NCBI RefSeq assembly: GCF_004770055.1
Contig: NZ_RQEP01000012.1
Span: forward strand, 62,001-126,000
Origin: Leptospira semungkisensis
Lineage (GTDB): Bacteria; Spirochaetota; Leptospiria; Leptospirales; Leptospiraceae
Reading direction: 5' to 3'
DNA length: 64,000 bases
Shown piece by piece: positions 1 to 9,603 of the stretch. The notes under the pieces are model-generated. The model was given only the letters and a program-made list of their open reading frames with translations. It searched no databases and was not told the DNA's origin. Position 1 is the stretch's first letter; each line of letters opens with the position of its first letter. The translations under genes and the position numbers were made by a program.

Positions 1-1320
1 GAGGTATTTGAAAAGGGAGGAATATTCCAGTTTTTCAAATTGGGAGCTTGCTTCTCTCGACTCCAAGAGATCTCGAATATTCATTTTCGCTAATACTCTG
101 ATCTCGCTATCATTTCCGGTTGCGGCATGAACTCTTTTCGCAGTCTCTACAGCGCCGTTAATGCATTCTTTGTGAAGTACGAAAGTATATAAATTCTTCT
201 TATCAGCGAATTCCGCATGAAGGATCATATCGTGATTGACAATCAGATTTCTGATCTCTTCTTCGATCGATTCTCCTCGAAAACGTAAATAATTTAGATC
301 TACAAGTCGATTTGCCGATTTGATATAATCTAAAAGTTCGGAAAGCTTCGCCTTCTTCTCTTCCTTTTCTTTCTTATCTTTTTCTTCTTCTTCGAAATGG
401 ATCAGAGAGAGAAGTTCTTCGACAGCGGTCTTCTGATCTCCATAAGCAGGGCTTAGGAAAGGAAGGACTTGCGTCGCGATGGATCGAGTGTTTTCGATAT
501 CCTGTTCGGAAAAATTCCCCAACACTCCAATCCTTTGTAGCTCCGGGATGATCCTTTCCACTAAATATTTCTTATATGATTCTAATCTAGCGATAATCTC
601 ATCGTGAACATTATAATAGAACACGGAGCGATTCCCTGGGCTCAATGCGTTCTCATTTCTATAAAAGTACAGAGTCCTATTATCTACCAACTTCTTCAAG
701 ACAGGCTTAAGATGGATATTGATGGTGGTTTGCTTTAGAACAGGAGTCACATCAAACGTATCTTGAAATAAATTTCCAATCTCGGAAGAGGCGTAAGTCT
801 CACTCAACTTATTGTTATCGATGCAATCGTAAACCCATCTCTGAAAGTTTTCCTTTCCAGGAAACTGTCTCTTCTCCTTTACCCATCTTTGGATGGAGCT
901 AAAAGAAGTCTGATTCACCCCATCCACATATCTATGGCTGGAGCCGGCATCTGTTTGAGAAGGCCTGGCAAATACAGTGATCAGTCTTAAAAAAGAAGTA
1001 ATCCTTCCATCAGAAGAATCTCCGGTAGGATTATAATCCACCATGCAGATTTTCTTAACCATAGGAGGATTATGACGGGCGGTCATCTCCTTGAGGTAGG
1101 CGGAGACCCTTTCCTTATCTAAGGTAAGCTCCCGAGCCAGCTGTTCTGTGCTCGGAAGAATTTTGTTTGCTACGTATTTCTCAGTCCAATCCCCTATGAT
1201 CAGAACGAGTTTGTGAATTCCCTTATACTGGAAATCCCCGCGGGCCTCTAAAGCTTGAGTCAACTGTAACGTCGAATTATAGTCAGCTACCTTTAGTTCC
1301 GGTGATTGGGGATCCAGCAT
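1..1320 (-). CDS. Partial HTH-like hypothetical protein (C-terminus beyond window)
   Basis: The frame is open from an ATG at 1320 down to base 1 (440 codons), so the gene runs off the left edge. I do not recognise a named family. Near residues 55-80 there is a helix-turn-helix-like stretch ([20 protein letters not shown]), suggesting a winged-helix DNA-binding domain. Further on there is a highly charged Glu/Lys coiled-coil-like segment around residues 330-350. The start has a good ribosome-binding site (AGAGGA, 6 nt upstream) and lies 14 nt after the asd stop, so it is probably co-transcribed with asd. It could be a regulator or a structural DNA-binding protein; the sequence does not decide. 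Confidence 0.75.
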   Translation of the reverse strand, partial: MLDPQSPELKVADYNSTLQLTQALEARGDFQYKGIHKLVLIIGDWTEKYVANKILPSTEQLARELTLDKERVSAYLKEMTARHNPPMVKKICMVDYNPTGDSSDGRITSFLRLITVFARPSQTDAGSSHRYVDGVNQTSFSSIQRWVKEKRQFPGKENFQRWVYDCIDNNKLSETYASSEIGNLFQDTFDVTPVLKQTTINIHLKPVLKKLVDNRTLYFYRNENALSPGNRSVFYYNVHDEIIARLESYKKYLVERIIPELQRIGVLGNFSEQDIENTRSIATQVLPFLSPAYGDQKTAVEELLSLIHFEEEEKDKKEKEEKKAKLSELLDYIKSANRLVDLNYLRFRGESIEEEIRNLIVNHDMILHAEFADKKNLYTFVLHKECINGAVETAKRVHAATGNDSEIRVLAKMNIRDLLESREASSQFEKLEYSSLFKYL

Positions 1321-1334
1321 GGGTCATCCTCTTT

Positions 1335-2381
1335 TTAGAGTAGGCTCTTACGATACATCAGTTCCGCGTTAAGAAGCGCGGCGCCGGCAGCCCCACGGAC
1401 CGTATTATGGCTAAGCACTACGTATTTCCAATCTAAAATCGGATCGGGACGCAATCTACCTACAACGGTGGTCATACTCTTTCCGGTATCTAAATCCAGA
1501 CGAGGCTGAGGCCTATCTTCTTCTTGACGATAAAGAATCGGAGGATTCGGAGCAAGCGGCAAATTTAATTCCTGAGGTTCGCCTTTAAACGAAGACCAGG
1601 CTTCTAAAATTTCGGATTCGCTAGCCTTCTTCTTGAGCTTAACGGAAACACAAACAGTATGTCCGTCAAAAACCGGCACGCGATTACAATGAGCTGAAAT
1701 TTTGAAGTCTGCATTCAAAATTTTTCCGCCTTCAACCCTTCCCAAGCATTTCAAAGGCTCGATCTCAGCCTTATCTTCTTCTCCCCCAATGAAGGGAACC
1801 ACGTTGCCCAAAATATCCATAGAAGGAACTCCAGGATATCCCGCACCTGAAATCGCCTGCATAGAGAAAAGCATGACAGATTCGATCCCGAATTTATCGA
1901 AAAGAGGCTTCAGGGAGATAGTAACCCCCATGATCGTACAATTCGAGTTAGTGATGATCTTTCCAGGAGTCTTTTGATCGGCGATCACAGCCAAGTGATT
2001 CGCGTTTACTTCCGCAGAAAGTAAAGGCACGTTCTCCACCATTCTGTGGTTCTTAGAATTGGAAATAATATGAATGCCCGATTCGGCAAATGCAGTCTCT
2101 GCTTCTCCCGCAATAGATGCGTCCAATCCGGAGAACGCCAGTTTCACTCCTGGAGTTTGCTTTGGATCAGGAAGCGTGATAATTATGTCGCGAGCGTAAG
2201 AAGGAATGTTGGAGGAGATCTTCCAACGTTTCTTCATCACTTCCCCGTATGTTTTGCCTGCGCTATTCTCGGAAGCGCATAGATGGGTAACCTGAAAATA
2301 AGGATGGTTCTCCAAAAGCTGGATGAACCTCTGCCCGACGGAGCCAGTAGCTCCCAAAACGGCGACATTGATTTTGGCCAT
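1335..2381 (-). CDS. asd: Aspartate-semialdehyde dehydrogenase
   Basis: This enzyme reduces aspartyl phosphate to aspartate semialdehyde with NADPH, the branch point to lysine/diaminopimelate, threonine and methionine. The 348-residue protein has the N-terminal nucleotide loop [10 protein letters not shown] (residues 10-19), the catalytic cysteine at 148 in NSNCT, the [12 protein letters not shown] segment (173-184) and the active-site histidine at 231 in SAHCNRVP. Length and motifs match the archaeal/fungal-type branch rather than the shorter proteobacterial Asd. It lies downstream of an SGNH-like gene (76 nt gap) and upstream of the HTH-like protein. In pathogenic leptospires asd is a known second-chromosome gene, which helps place the window. 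Confidence 0.96.
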   Translation of the reverse strand: MAKINVAVLGATGSVGQRFIQLLENHPYFQVTHLCASENSAGKTYGEVMKKRWKISSNIPSYARDIIITLPDPKQTPGVKLAFSGLDASIAGEAETAFAESGIHIISNSKNHRMVENVPLLSAEVNANHLAVIADQKTPGKIITNSNCTIMGVTISLKPLFDKFGIESVMLFSMQAISGAGYPGVPSMDILGNVVPFIGGEEDKAEIEPLKCLGRVEGGKILNADFKISAHCNRVPVFDGHTVCVSVKLKKKASESEILEAWSSFKGEPQELNLPLAPNPPILYRQEEDRPQPRLDLDTGKSMTTVVGRLRPDPILDWKYVVLSHNTVRGAAGAALLNAELMYRKSLL

Positions 2382-2457
2382 AGAACTTATTCAACCATTC
2401 GCGGATCTTAAAGTAAGTCCGCAGTTTTTCTCTATTTTTTTGTAAGCGCACAGACTG

Positions 2458-4026
2458 TCATTCGACAAATTTCAATACTGCCTGCGCATACTTAGAATTC
2501 ATTTTTGTCATCGCTTGATAAGTGAAGTGATGGTAATCCCAAAAGTCCGTCGACCGCAACTCATCCTTCCAATCCAAAAAGAAATTATCTCCTCCGCTGA
2601 TCGTTCTGAGATAGTCTAAGTGGTCCTTATACCAATTCGAATTTTCATACCAGGAAAGACTGATCGGATTCTCAGGATTATTGATCAGAAGGACCGGGAC
2701 CTTCCTTTCTCTTAGATATTGTAGGAGCTCCTTCATATAATGAAAATGTAAGACCGGGCGAAAGCTCTCGGTGGAGATCCTCTTCTTTGCCTCACCCAAG
2801 ACTCTCAAATATTGGGTCCCAGGCCTTAGCTTCGGATCAGCAAAGATTCTAAAATTAAAATATTCCTCATATTCAGGTCCGGACATCCCTAGATAACGCA
2901 GATCCTCGATTCTTTCTTCCCGATCAAATTGCATTCTTTGTCTCGGAACTTCCTCTCCGAAGGTTTGCTGCAATCGAACTCCTAACTTGTCACGGATCCA
3001 ATCCTTATGCTCCGGACCTGCTTCGTAAGGAGTCCAAGTATTCGAAAGCTCTACTTTCACGAGCCCGAGTGAACTATCGAATGACCCTTCTCCCTCCAAG
3101 AACCTCGGATCCAAAAGAATCTTCTTCCATCCGGGAGAAGAAAACTCTAGGGATTGAAAGACTCCTGAAGAATTTCGAAACTCCAGTTTGATCTTTCCGC
3201 CCTTTAAGATCTCTTCTACGATCTGAACATAAAATCCTTTGTGGGCCATGTATTTCTTCGGAAAGAAGGAGAAGCTTTTTGTAGTCCATCCCCGAGATGT
3301 AACTCTCTCCGGGATCTGAACTCCGCTGTATTCTCGGTAGCTGGAGTTCCTACCAAAACGATGCTCCCAAAGAGATCCTAAAGTTTTCCAATAGATCCCT
3401 TTATATCTGTACGCTCCGAATAGAGAAGCAGCTAAGAACTCCGAATCCTTCTCTATTCCTAGAATATTCCAAAATTCGGATACTGTTTCCCAAGGAAAAA
3501 GAAATCTAGATTGAGGAGCATCTCTCCAATCAAAAGCATCTCTTACTAATTTATCTTCCGAGATCGTTTCGTTTTTTCCCGATTTCGGATCCAAAACATA
3601 AGCTCTATACAATCTCCAATCTACAAAATTCACCGGATAAACAATCAAGTCCGGATTTAAATCGGCGATCTTCTTTCTTAAAAGATAAGAATCCAGAGGA
3701 GCCATGCCGGCATAAGAAAGCATCTCCACGTCAGTCTCCTTTCCGGAGAGTCTGAAAATTTCGGAGGCAAGTTCCTTCTTACTCAATGAATAGTGAGCAA
3801 CACTAGAACCAAGAAGAAGGATCCGGAATTTTTCTTTTTTCTTGTCTTCAATAGATTTGTATTCATGAAGAAAATTATAAAAATAATCCGAAGCCCAGGC
3901 AGATTCGTTCGGCAAAAGCCAGAAACCGAATTTGAAGAAGAAAAAATCCAAAAGAAATACAAAGCAAATACCGGATGCGAGGATCAGGATCTTGGAGTAG
4001 TTCGAATTGTGGGAACTCATCTGCAT
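2458..4026 (-). CDS. SGNH-like membrane-anchored protein, possible acyl-transfer partner
   Basis: The protein has about 522 residues and one N-terminal membrane segment (LASGICFVFLLDFFFFKFGF), so most of it is likely periplasmic. A GSSVAHYS motif near residue 70 resembles the nucleophile block of SGNH/GDSL esterases. A C-terminal DYHHF may supply the Asp-His pair. The layout resembles leptospiral DUF1574 proteins and AlgX/AlgJ-like partners of MBOAT acyltransferases, and an MBOAT gene lies at 5583-7031. The start is uncertain: a GTG at 4056 gives ten more residues, but the ATG at 4026 follows a GGGGCG-type ribosome-binding site. The function is inference from motifs and neighbourhood. Confidence 0.7.
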   Translation of the reverse strand: MQMSSHNSNYSKILILASGICFVFLLDFFFFKFGFWLLPNESAWASDYFYNFLHEYKSIEDKKKEKFRILLLGSSVAHYSLSKKELASEIFRLSGKETDVEMLSYAGMAPLDSYLLRKKIADLNPDLIVYPVNFVDWRLYRAYVLDPKSGKNETISEDKLVRDAFDWRDAPQSRFLFPWETVSEFWNILGIEKDSEFLAASLFGAYRYKGIYWKTLGSLWEHRFGRNSSYREYSGVQIPERVTSRGWTTKSFSFFPKKYMAHKGFYVQIVEEILKGGKIKLEFRNSSGVFQSLEFSSPGWKKILLDPRFLEGEGSFDSSLGLVKVELSNTWTPYEAGPEHKDWIRDKLGVRLQQTFGEEVPRQRMQFDREERIEDLRYLGMSGPEYEEYFNFRIFADPKLRPGTQYLRVLGEAKKRISTESFRPVLHFHYMKELLQYLRERKVPVLLINNPENPISLSWYENSNWYKDHLDYLRTISGGDNFFLDWKDELRSTDFWDYHHFTYQAMTKMNSKYAQAVLKFVE

Positions 4027-4056
4027 TGCGCCCCAAACTAATCGGCAAATCCTCAC

Positions 4057-5598
4057 TTGTCCAGAATTAGTTTCCGTTTTCTTCTTTACCTTGAACGACA
4101 GTTTAGCCAGGATTCCAGAGTGATTTGGCTTTGGACCTCTATCATAATTTTTATTATCTCCCTAGCCTTTTCGGTGATCGGCTTTCCCAAAGAACTATTT
4201 TGGAATACCGAAGCTCTTTATCTCCCAACGATCTTGCTCGATGTTTTACGAGATAGTAGCCCGTTAAGAGGATGGTCTTTTGCTCCGACCCCGTATTTCT
4301 TTCCTGATCTGCCAGCGATCTTTGTCTTAGGATACGCCACCGGGGACATTTTTAAAACTCTAGTGATCTATGCAATCTTGCAGGTCACAATTCTTGCCTT
4401 GGTCTTAGGCAGATTCATCCGTACCCTGGAACCAAAAATGGGAAGAACGCAAAGCTATACTCTCAGCTTTCTTTCCCTTTCATTCTTATTCATACTTTCC
4501 GAAAAATTTTCCCTTCTTTATTTTTTATATCTACCTTCTACTCATATCAGCGCCTTTATCACTACGCTTTGGATCTGGCCTTATCTAAGAAAGGAGAAGG
4601 TCCCGAAAAATTCAGTCTTTCCCATCCTTTCCTTGATCACTCTCTCTGATCGGATCCTTGTTTTCGAATTGTATTTCGCCGCTGCCTTATGCTGGGCGAG
4701 AAGATACGGTAGATGGGGAATTTCCTTCCCACTTATTTCTTTAAAATTCTTCTTCGCCGGCGCAGTGGGAATCGCTCTGAATATGGTGCTGAGAGTTTTA
4801 CTCACCATCCAATCTCCCAATAAGATCCCAATAACCGATTCCATCCTTTTATGGTGGAAGGATCTAGTCGGCTCTCTATTGCAATTGGGCTTACCGGGGA
4901 TTTTTCTAGTTTGCAGCTTTATTACTGCTCTTTGGTGTTTAAAGAAGAGCAAAGAATGGGGTCATAGCCTCGGCTTTATCGGATATTTCCAGCTGATACT
5001 GGTCTTACTTCCGCCTTTGACTGGCATCTATACGGGAGAAAACGGACTGAAAATCAGTCTTCCTGCGTTCGTAATGGTCCCGGTATTATTCGGAGTATTG
5101 CTTTCTCTCCGAAATCCTGGAGACAGAAGCAATTCCAGAAATTTTGCAATTCTAGGGCTGATCATCGGACTTGGGATCTTTACCGGTTATCGCAGACAAA
5201 GCGAAGGAAACTGGGCACCTATCTCATTCTCCCGACCGGACGAAGTCTCCTGTGTGGATGACTGGAAAGAAAAAGATTCTTTTGTTCTGGTTCTTGCAGA
5301 AGCGAGAAAAGCAAAAAGAATATTCATCTATTCTGAAACGAAGACTCTCGCTTACCCGATCGATTTCAGCACATTAGAGGGAGCACATACTCTTTCAAAC
5401 AAGGAATGGTTCTTATTCCCGCCGGAGGGACCGATCGCAGTTTTACCTGACGGATTAGGAGAACATAGAATCAAATCTTTCTACGGAGAACCTACCCGTA
5501 TTCTCGACTGTCCGAATGGGCTCGGCAAGATCTTAGTCTACGAAGAAACTCAAAAGATCATCGAACTCCTACAAAGACCTTTTCAAAAAACAAAATAA
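4057..5598 (+). CDS. Multi-pass membrane protein of unknown function
   Basis: The 513-residue protein is strongly hydrophobic, with roughly ten predicted membrane segments from residue 25 to about 385. A soluble C-terminal domain of about 130 residues follows. This arrangement is like GT-C glycosyltransferases or other polymer-export proteins, but I see no diagnostic catalytic motif. It is divergent from the SGNH-like gene and converges on the MBOAT gene, overlapping its 3' end by 16 nt. The start is uncertain: TTG at 4057 directly abuts the opposite GTG and lacks a clear ribosome-binding site. A GTG near 4121 is an alternative. Confidence 0.7.
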   Translation: MSRISFRFLLYLERQFSQDSRVIWLWTSIIIFIISLAFSVIGFPKELFWNTEALYLPTILLDVLRDSSPLRGWSFAPTPYFFPDLPAIFVLGYATGDIFKTLVIYAILQVTILALVLGRFIRTLEPKMGRTQSYTLSFLSLSFLFILSEKFSLLYFLYLPSTHISAFITTLWIWPYLRKEKVPKNSVFPILSLITLSDRILVFELYFAAALCWARRYGRWGISFPLISLKFFFAGAVGIALNMVLRVLLTIQSPNKIPITDSILLWWKDLVGSLLQLGLPGIFLVCSFITALWCLKKSKEWGHSLGFIGYFQLILVLLPPLTGIYTGENGLKISLPAFVMVPVLFGVLLSLRNPGDRSNSRNFAILGLIIGLGIFTGYRRQSEGNWAPISFSRPDEVSCVDDWKEKDSFVLVLAEARKAKRIFIYSETKTLAYPIDFSTLEGAHTLSNKEWFLFPPEGPIAVLPDGLGEHRIKSFYGEPTRILDCPNGLGKILVYEETQKIIELLQRPFQKTK

Positions 5599-7031
5599 AG
5601 AAACGGCTGAGAATCTGCGGCAAGCATCACCGCAAGAAGAAGGACAAAACCGGCCCCGGCGCCAAAAAGAACGGGAGAAATACTCTCATACCAATTCTTA
5701 AAACTAGAATTTTTTTCATCCTTAGCTCCTATCCACGTCGCGATCATAAAAGAAAGCAAAATGGCCGAAAAAATCCGAAGGATCTCTCGGTTTGGCTGAA
5801 TGCCCGCTGAAAAATGAAATAATTTCTCGAAAACCAAGCCGGTAGTATTCCAATTTGGAGAGCGAAAGAAAACCCAAGCAAGAATCACAAGAAGCACTAC
5901 AATCGTTCTGTACAAGCCCTTCTTTAAAAATGACAAAAGTCTATGATCCGAACTCGCTAATTTCGGAAAAAAGGAGGTACCCATTCTTTCTAAGGCTAAA
6001 AAAGACCCATGCAATCCACCCCAAACTACAAAATTCCAACTAGCTCCGTGCCAAAGCCCTCCCAAAAGCATAGTTAAGAATAAATTAATATAGGTCCGAA
6101 TCTCTCCTTTTCTATTTCCTCCCAGGGGAATGTAGAGATAATTTCTAAGCCAAGAAGAAAGAGATATATGCCATCTCCTCCAAAAATCCGAAAAACTCGA
6201 AGCAAGATAGGGCATTCTAAAATTCTCAGTCAGATGAAAGCCCAAAAGCAGGGCCGCCCCCAAGGCAATGTCCGTATATCCGCTAAAATCAAAATAGATT
6301 TGGAGAGAATACGCTAAGATCGCCAACCAAGCGTACCCAGTGGAGAAAATCTCAGGAGATTTAAAGAAAAAATCCGGCAGAATCGCAAGAGTATCCGCAA
6401 AAACCGCCTTCTTCCAAACACCTAATAGAATTAAGACAATTCCTTCACGTATCGGAATATCTTTCCAAATCGGCAAAGTTGCAAGCTGAGGCAAGAAGGT
6501 CCTCGCAGGCACAATCGGGCCCGCAACTAACTGAGGAAAAAAAGATAAAAACAAAGCATAATTCCAAAAACTCTTCTCAGGCAAAATCTCGCCTCTATAC
6601 ACGTCGATAGTATAGCTCAAGGACTGAAATGTGTAAAAAGAGATCCCTACGGGGAGAGCAATGCGCCATACAGGAAGAGGCAAATTTAGCCCAAATGCCG
6701 AAAATAGGGCAATCCCACTCTCTATAAAGAAATTGAAATACTTAAAGAAAGCAAGAACGGATAAATTTCCTAGAAGAGAAACAAGAAGCAGCTTTTTGCG
6801 AGTTGCAGGGCTTGCCTTTCCCATTCGTAACCCAACCAAGTAGTCCAGCAAGGTACTTCCAAAAAGAAGAAGCCCGAACTTAGGATTCCAAGAGAGATAA
6901 AAGAAATAGCTACCGAGCAATAAGATCGGCTTTGGTATCCAAGGGGGAAAAGACCTAAATAAGGGTAAAACCCAGCGAAGAGTGAGTATAAATAAGAAGA
7001 AAAAGAAAAAGAGCGAGGTAGTGAAATTCAT
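5583..7031 (-). CDS. MBOAT family O-acyltransferase (AlgI-like)
   Basis: MBOAT proteins move acyl groups across the membrane for O-acylation of exported polysaccharides or other substrates. The 482-residue multi-pass protein has the family signature block around residues 280-310 (FSDFWRRWHISLSSWLRNYL followed by YIPLGG). The conserved histidine lies in LGGLWHGASWNFVVWGGLHG (about 333-352). Early segments SYFFYLSWNPKFGLLL and PVGISFYTFQSLSY are also typical of AlgI relatives. The nearby SGNH-like gene at 2458-4026 could be its partner. No ribosome-binding site is visible before the ATG, which lies in a very A+T-rich leader. The substrate cannot be deduced. Confidence 0.9.
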   Translation of the reverse strand: MNFTTSLFFFFFLFILTLRWVLPLFRSFPPWIPKPILLLGSYFFYLSWNPKFGLLLFGSTLLDYLVGLRMGKASPATRKKLLLVSLLGNLSVLAFFKYFNFFIESGIALFSAFGLNLPLPVWRIALPVGISFYTFQSLSYTIDVYRGEILPEKSFWNYALFLSFFPQLVAGPIVPARTFLPQLATLPIWKDIPIREGIVLILLGVWKKAVFADTLAILPDFFFKSPEIFSTGYAWLAILAYSLQIYFDFSGYTDIALGAALLLGFHLTENFRMPYLASSFSDFWRRWHISLSSWLRNYLYIPLGGNRKGEIRTYINLFLTMLLGGLWHGASWNFVVWGGLHGSFLALERMGTSFFPKLASSDHRLLSFLKKGLYRTIVVLLVILAWVFFRSPNWNTTGLVFEKLFHFSAGIQPNREILRIFSAILLSFMIATWIGAKDEKNSSFKNWYESISPVLFGAGAGFVLLLAVMLAADSQPFLYFVF

Positions 7032-7138
7032 TTAGATTAATTTTAATCACTTTATAAATCAATATCAATCATTTAAAATAATAATCAAATTAAAGACTAA
7101 TTATAAGCAGTTTAGATTGAACAAATGCTCATTTTTAA
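7032..7138. other. Extremely A+T-rich spacer
   Basis: This 107-bp segment is mostly A and T, with a repeated TTTAGATT word and several TTAATC/TTTAATCA words. It separates the MBOAT gene from a small zinc-ribbon gene. A TATAAT lies on the minus strand, but I find no convincing -35 at the right distance. It may carry the MBOAT promoter or mark the edge of an inserted segment. Confidence 0.5.
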
Positions 7139-7354
7139 TCATATTGTCCATTTGCAACGGACTCCGCAATTTGGGCAATCAGCAGTAATCTCCGCTTTAA
7201 CGCGCTTTCCCTTTGGGGTTTCGACCTTGCCGATGGCAACAAACTCAAAATTGACCCCTTCTGGCACATAGTGCCCGCCGCCGTACTTAGCTGAACCTTC
7301 GATTAAATTTGAGCAGGCGTGGCATTTTACACGCAATTTGATTACTTCGGCCAT
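7139..7354 (-). CDS. Small zinc-ribbon protein, unknown function
   Basis: The 71-residue protein carries two CxxC pairs: CHAC near the N-terminus and CPNC near the C-terminus. This is the usual layout of a zinc ribbon. Between them is a glycine-rich KYGGGHYVPEG stretch. I chose the ATG at 7354; an upstream ATG at 7414 would add 20 residues that do not look like the rest. I do not recognise the family. Base use (GCC, GGC and CGC codons) differs from the neighbouring genes, and the gene sits beside a long unexplained stretch, so horizontal origin is possible. Confidence 0.6.
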   Translation of the reverse strand: MAEVIKLRVKCHACSNLIEGSAKYGGGHYVPEGVNFEFVAIGKVETPKGKRVKAEITADCPNCGVRCKWTI

Positions 7355-7414
7355 GGCATAGAATGCCTCGAGCGGGAGAATTCGCAAGAATAAAGCCGTA
7401 GCAAAGTCCGCCAT

Positions 7415-8173
7415 TCTCTCATGGGGATGATTTTTGTATACACATGACTTTATGGCATTATTTTAATAGATTTTGCGATGAGTTCCCCACCAAACAAAGC
7501 CATCTTTTACTTACCTCTCAAAGTGTCCCTAAGATGGATCGTCCGACTTATTTTGCCGCACAGCCTGTTCCGCCATGCAATCTTTGCCCACACAAGGGCA
7601 GCTTAAAAGGACTGCGATTCATTTGTGGGATGTCTCGAGAGTATTCTTTCATTCCCTCATAGCGGTAGTATGGTTGCATCGGGCTTATATTCGCCCAGAG
7701 AGCACCCCTGCTAATAGCCTGCAAAAATCGCAGTCATTCTACAGCATTGAGCCCCTTCCCTAAGTGCTTAAAAATAGGCGAAGTTGCTCGGCAGATGCCC
7801 AGGCCCTTCTGGCCTTCCACCTTGAGAATATCTGGAAAATGCAGCCGTTCTCGGCATGATTTTAAGTACGGGCCAGAATCCTCTTTTGCCAGAAATGCCC
7901 GAGAATACCTGGCCCAAATTGAGAGAACCAGCACTTTTCAGTACGATTCTTCACAGAAATTCACTTTGAAACGTCTTGGCGATTAGCCTATTTTGATGAT
8001 TACTATTGGGCAGTTATCTAAAAGCCCTGCCAACAGCTCGGAAAAACGGATTTTGGGCAGAATCTGCCCCTTTATATCGGTATGCGACGTGAATTGGGCA
8101 CTTAAATCAAAAATCTGCCGATTTGTAGAATTGTATTTTGGCCCTGTGCTGCATACAGGGCGGTTTTAGAAAA
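7415..8173. other. Unexplained 760-bp stretch without a convincing gene
   Basis: Only short, mutually overlapping open frames exist here, none with recognisable protein character. The DNA contains several GGGC/GCCC dyads. One is a 15-bp near-palindrome at 8055-8069 (GGGCAGA, one base, TCTGCCC). Another is a perfect 7-bp hairpin at 8141-8161 (GCCCTGT, 7-nt loop, ACAGGGC). Word use differs from the flanking leptospira-like genes. It may be decayed foreign DNA, a structured non-coding RNA or a cassette remnant. Confidence 0.5.
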
Positions 8174-8551
8174 TTAGGCTCTTTTGCGAGCTGGGAGGGA
8201 TTTTTTAGAAGGGAGTGCCTTTTTGGGAGGTGCTGCTACCTTCTTCTTTTCTTTTTTTTGATCAAGGGAACCCGAATCGAAATTTATATCGAGTCCCATC
8301 TTCTTATTTCTTTTTACCATGTACACAAAGTGCCTAACGTACTGAGCATAAGGTTCTGGAACTGATTTAGGATCGAAGTCCAAAGGATTTTCAAGAAGAG
8401 TACGGATGACTGCTTGGTTCAGATCTTCCTTACTAGTGACCATTAAGGTTTCAAGCCTGCGAAGAATCTCGTGATCATTCACTTCACTCGTGACTTTTTT
8501 CATCGCATTTAGGAGCCTCTGAAAGGAGGTCCGTTTTATTTTCGCAGCCAT
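8174..8551 (-). CDS. Hypothetical protein with basic Lys/Ala tail
   Basis: The 125-residue protein has a helical N-terminal part (about residues 1-90). It ends in a Lys/Ala/Pro-rich basic tail (KKEKKKVAAPPKKALPSKKS and on) resembling histone-H1-like or other nucleic-acid-binding tails. I know no family for the folded part. The gene is last in the minus-strand block that starts with the regulator near 12049 and lies beside a partition locus, so a DNA-associated role is conceivable but unproven. The ATG at 8551 has only a weak ribosome-binding site. Confidence 0.7.
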   Translation of the reverse strand: MAAKIKRTSFQRLLNAMKKVTSEVNDHEILRRLETLMVTSKEDLNQAVIRTLLENPLDFDPKSVPEPYAQYVRHFVYMVKRNKKMGLDINFDSGSLDQKKEKKKVAAPPKKALPSKKSLPARKRA

Positions 8552-8596
8552 AATTGATAACTTAGAATTCCGTAGGTCAGGAGACCACCAGAAAAT

Positions 8597-9535
8597 TTAC
8601 GAGAGGCAATCCAGGCCCGAGGCTAGAGTTTTTAGGATAGAGCCCGCCAGCATCCCATCGCCCAGATTGTCGGACGGAGAAGTTGATTCTTGGGTAAAAA
8701 GTCGTGAATTTGAGTGATACTCGCCTATTGCAAGTTGAGCTCCCCTTGCCTTCCTCTTAGAGGCTGGTGAGATTGCTCTCTTAGCCTTTCCGGAGCTCAC
8801 TACGAGATCCCCTGCATTATTTCCCAAATTGGACGCCGAGACCCGACCTACCCACAGGGCATTTTGTTCGGTTTTGAGAATTTGGAAGGAGTTCCTTCCG
8901 GGTACCGGAGAAATTCCCAGGGCTCCCAATTTTCTCAAAAAGGCAGGAGAACAAGAAGCTAAATAAGAGAACATAGAAGTATCCAGAGAAGAAAAGACTC
9001 CCCTATCGGTTTGCGAAAAAGCACCCTGTCCGCAACCTGCGAGAAGGAACTCCCTCCCTTCTGGCGAAACAACTGAAGAGGCAGTTACAAATCCTAAACG
9101 GATCTCATCGCAATTTTTCAGAACGGAAGTTTGAATGGATTTCTGAGAAGTTCCTAAAGAGTTTTTGGAGGAACCGAGCAACTTCAATCCTTGGCAGTCC
9201 GAAGAAGAAACCTTGGAGTTCGGATTCTTTTGATCCAATGTTTCTCTTGCGAGTGTGTTTTGCTTCGGCTTATTTTTCAGAAGAGAATCCAAATCCGGAA
9301 AATCAGAAAGTCTGTCTTCATCTGAATAGGAAATTTCTTCTGCTAAAACCAGATCCACTTCTTCTTGGTGAATCGATTTGCGTTCTTCTAAAGAAAATGT
9401 TTTGGCGAGTTCAAGATCGCTTGCTTGCAAATCCGATCCCAACTCCGACTCGGCAAAGACAGGGAGTCCTACCAGAGCCAGGCTCGAGATAAGCAAAAAC
9501 TGTGCCAAAAATTTATGTCTCTTTAGAAAAAACAT
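8597..9535 (-). CDS. Secreted hypothetical protein
   Basis: This encodes about 312 residues with a clear export signal: a basic start (MFFLKRHK), a hydrophobic core and a likely cleavage site after GLPVFA. The mature part is Ser/Leu-rich with four or more cysteines and no recognised domain. The open frame continues upstream to 9652, but that extension overlaps the next gene and has no signal-like character. I prefer ATG 9535, with ATG 9550 as an alternative adding five residues. It is probably periplasmic or outer-membrane associated. Confidence 0.65.
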   Translation of the reverse strand: MFFLKRHKFLAQFLLISSLALVGLPVFAESELGSDLQASDLELAKTFSLEERKSIHQEEVDLVLAEEISYSDEDRLSDFPDLDSLLKNKPKQNTLARETLDQKNPNSKVSSSDCQGLKLLGSSKNSLGTSQKSIQTSVLKNCDEIRLGFVTASSVVSPEGREFLLAGCGQGAFSQTDRGVFSSLDTSMFSYLASCSPAFLRKLGALGISPVPGRNSFQILKTEQNALWVGRVSASNLGNNAGDLVVSSGKAKRAISPASKRKARGAQLAIGEYHSNSRLFTQESTSPSDNLGDGMLAGSILKTLASGLDCLS

Positions 9536-9603
9536 AAGAGTATAGCCCATTTTTAACCATTTTTGGCAGAAAAGGAAGCTTTTTTTACCCTTTTTCCGAG
9601 ATT

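Noticed and set aside
7032..7138. DNA-unwinding element or origin
   Set aside because: A+T content is suggestive, but I found no DnaA-box cluster or iterons beside it, and the parB-rep region is a better origin candidate.
7734..7986. Short overlapping open frames on both strands (66 and 79 codons)
   Set aside because: They mirror each other, lack ribosome-binding sites and have no recognisable protein character.
8141..8161. 7-bp hairpin as a terminator of the 8174 gene
   Set aside because: In the minus-strand direction it is followed by CAAAATACAATT rather than a T-run, so intrinsic termination is not supported.
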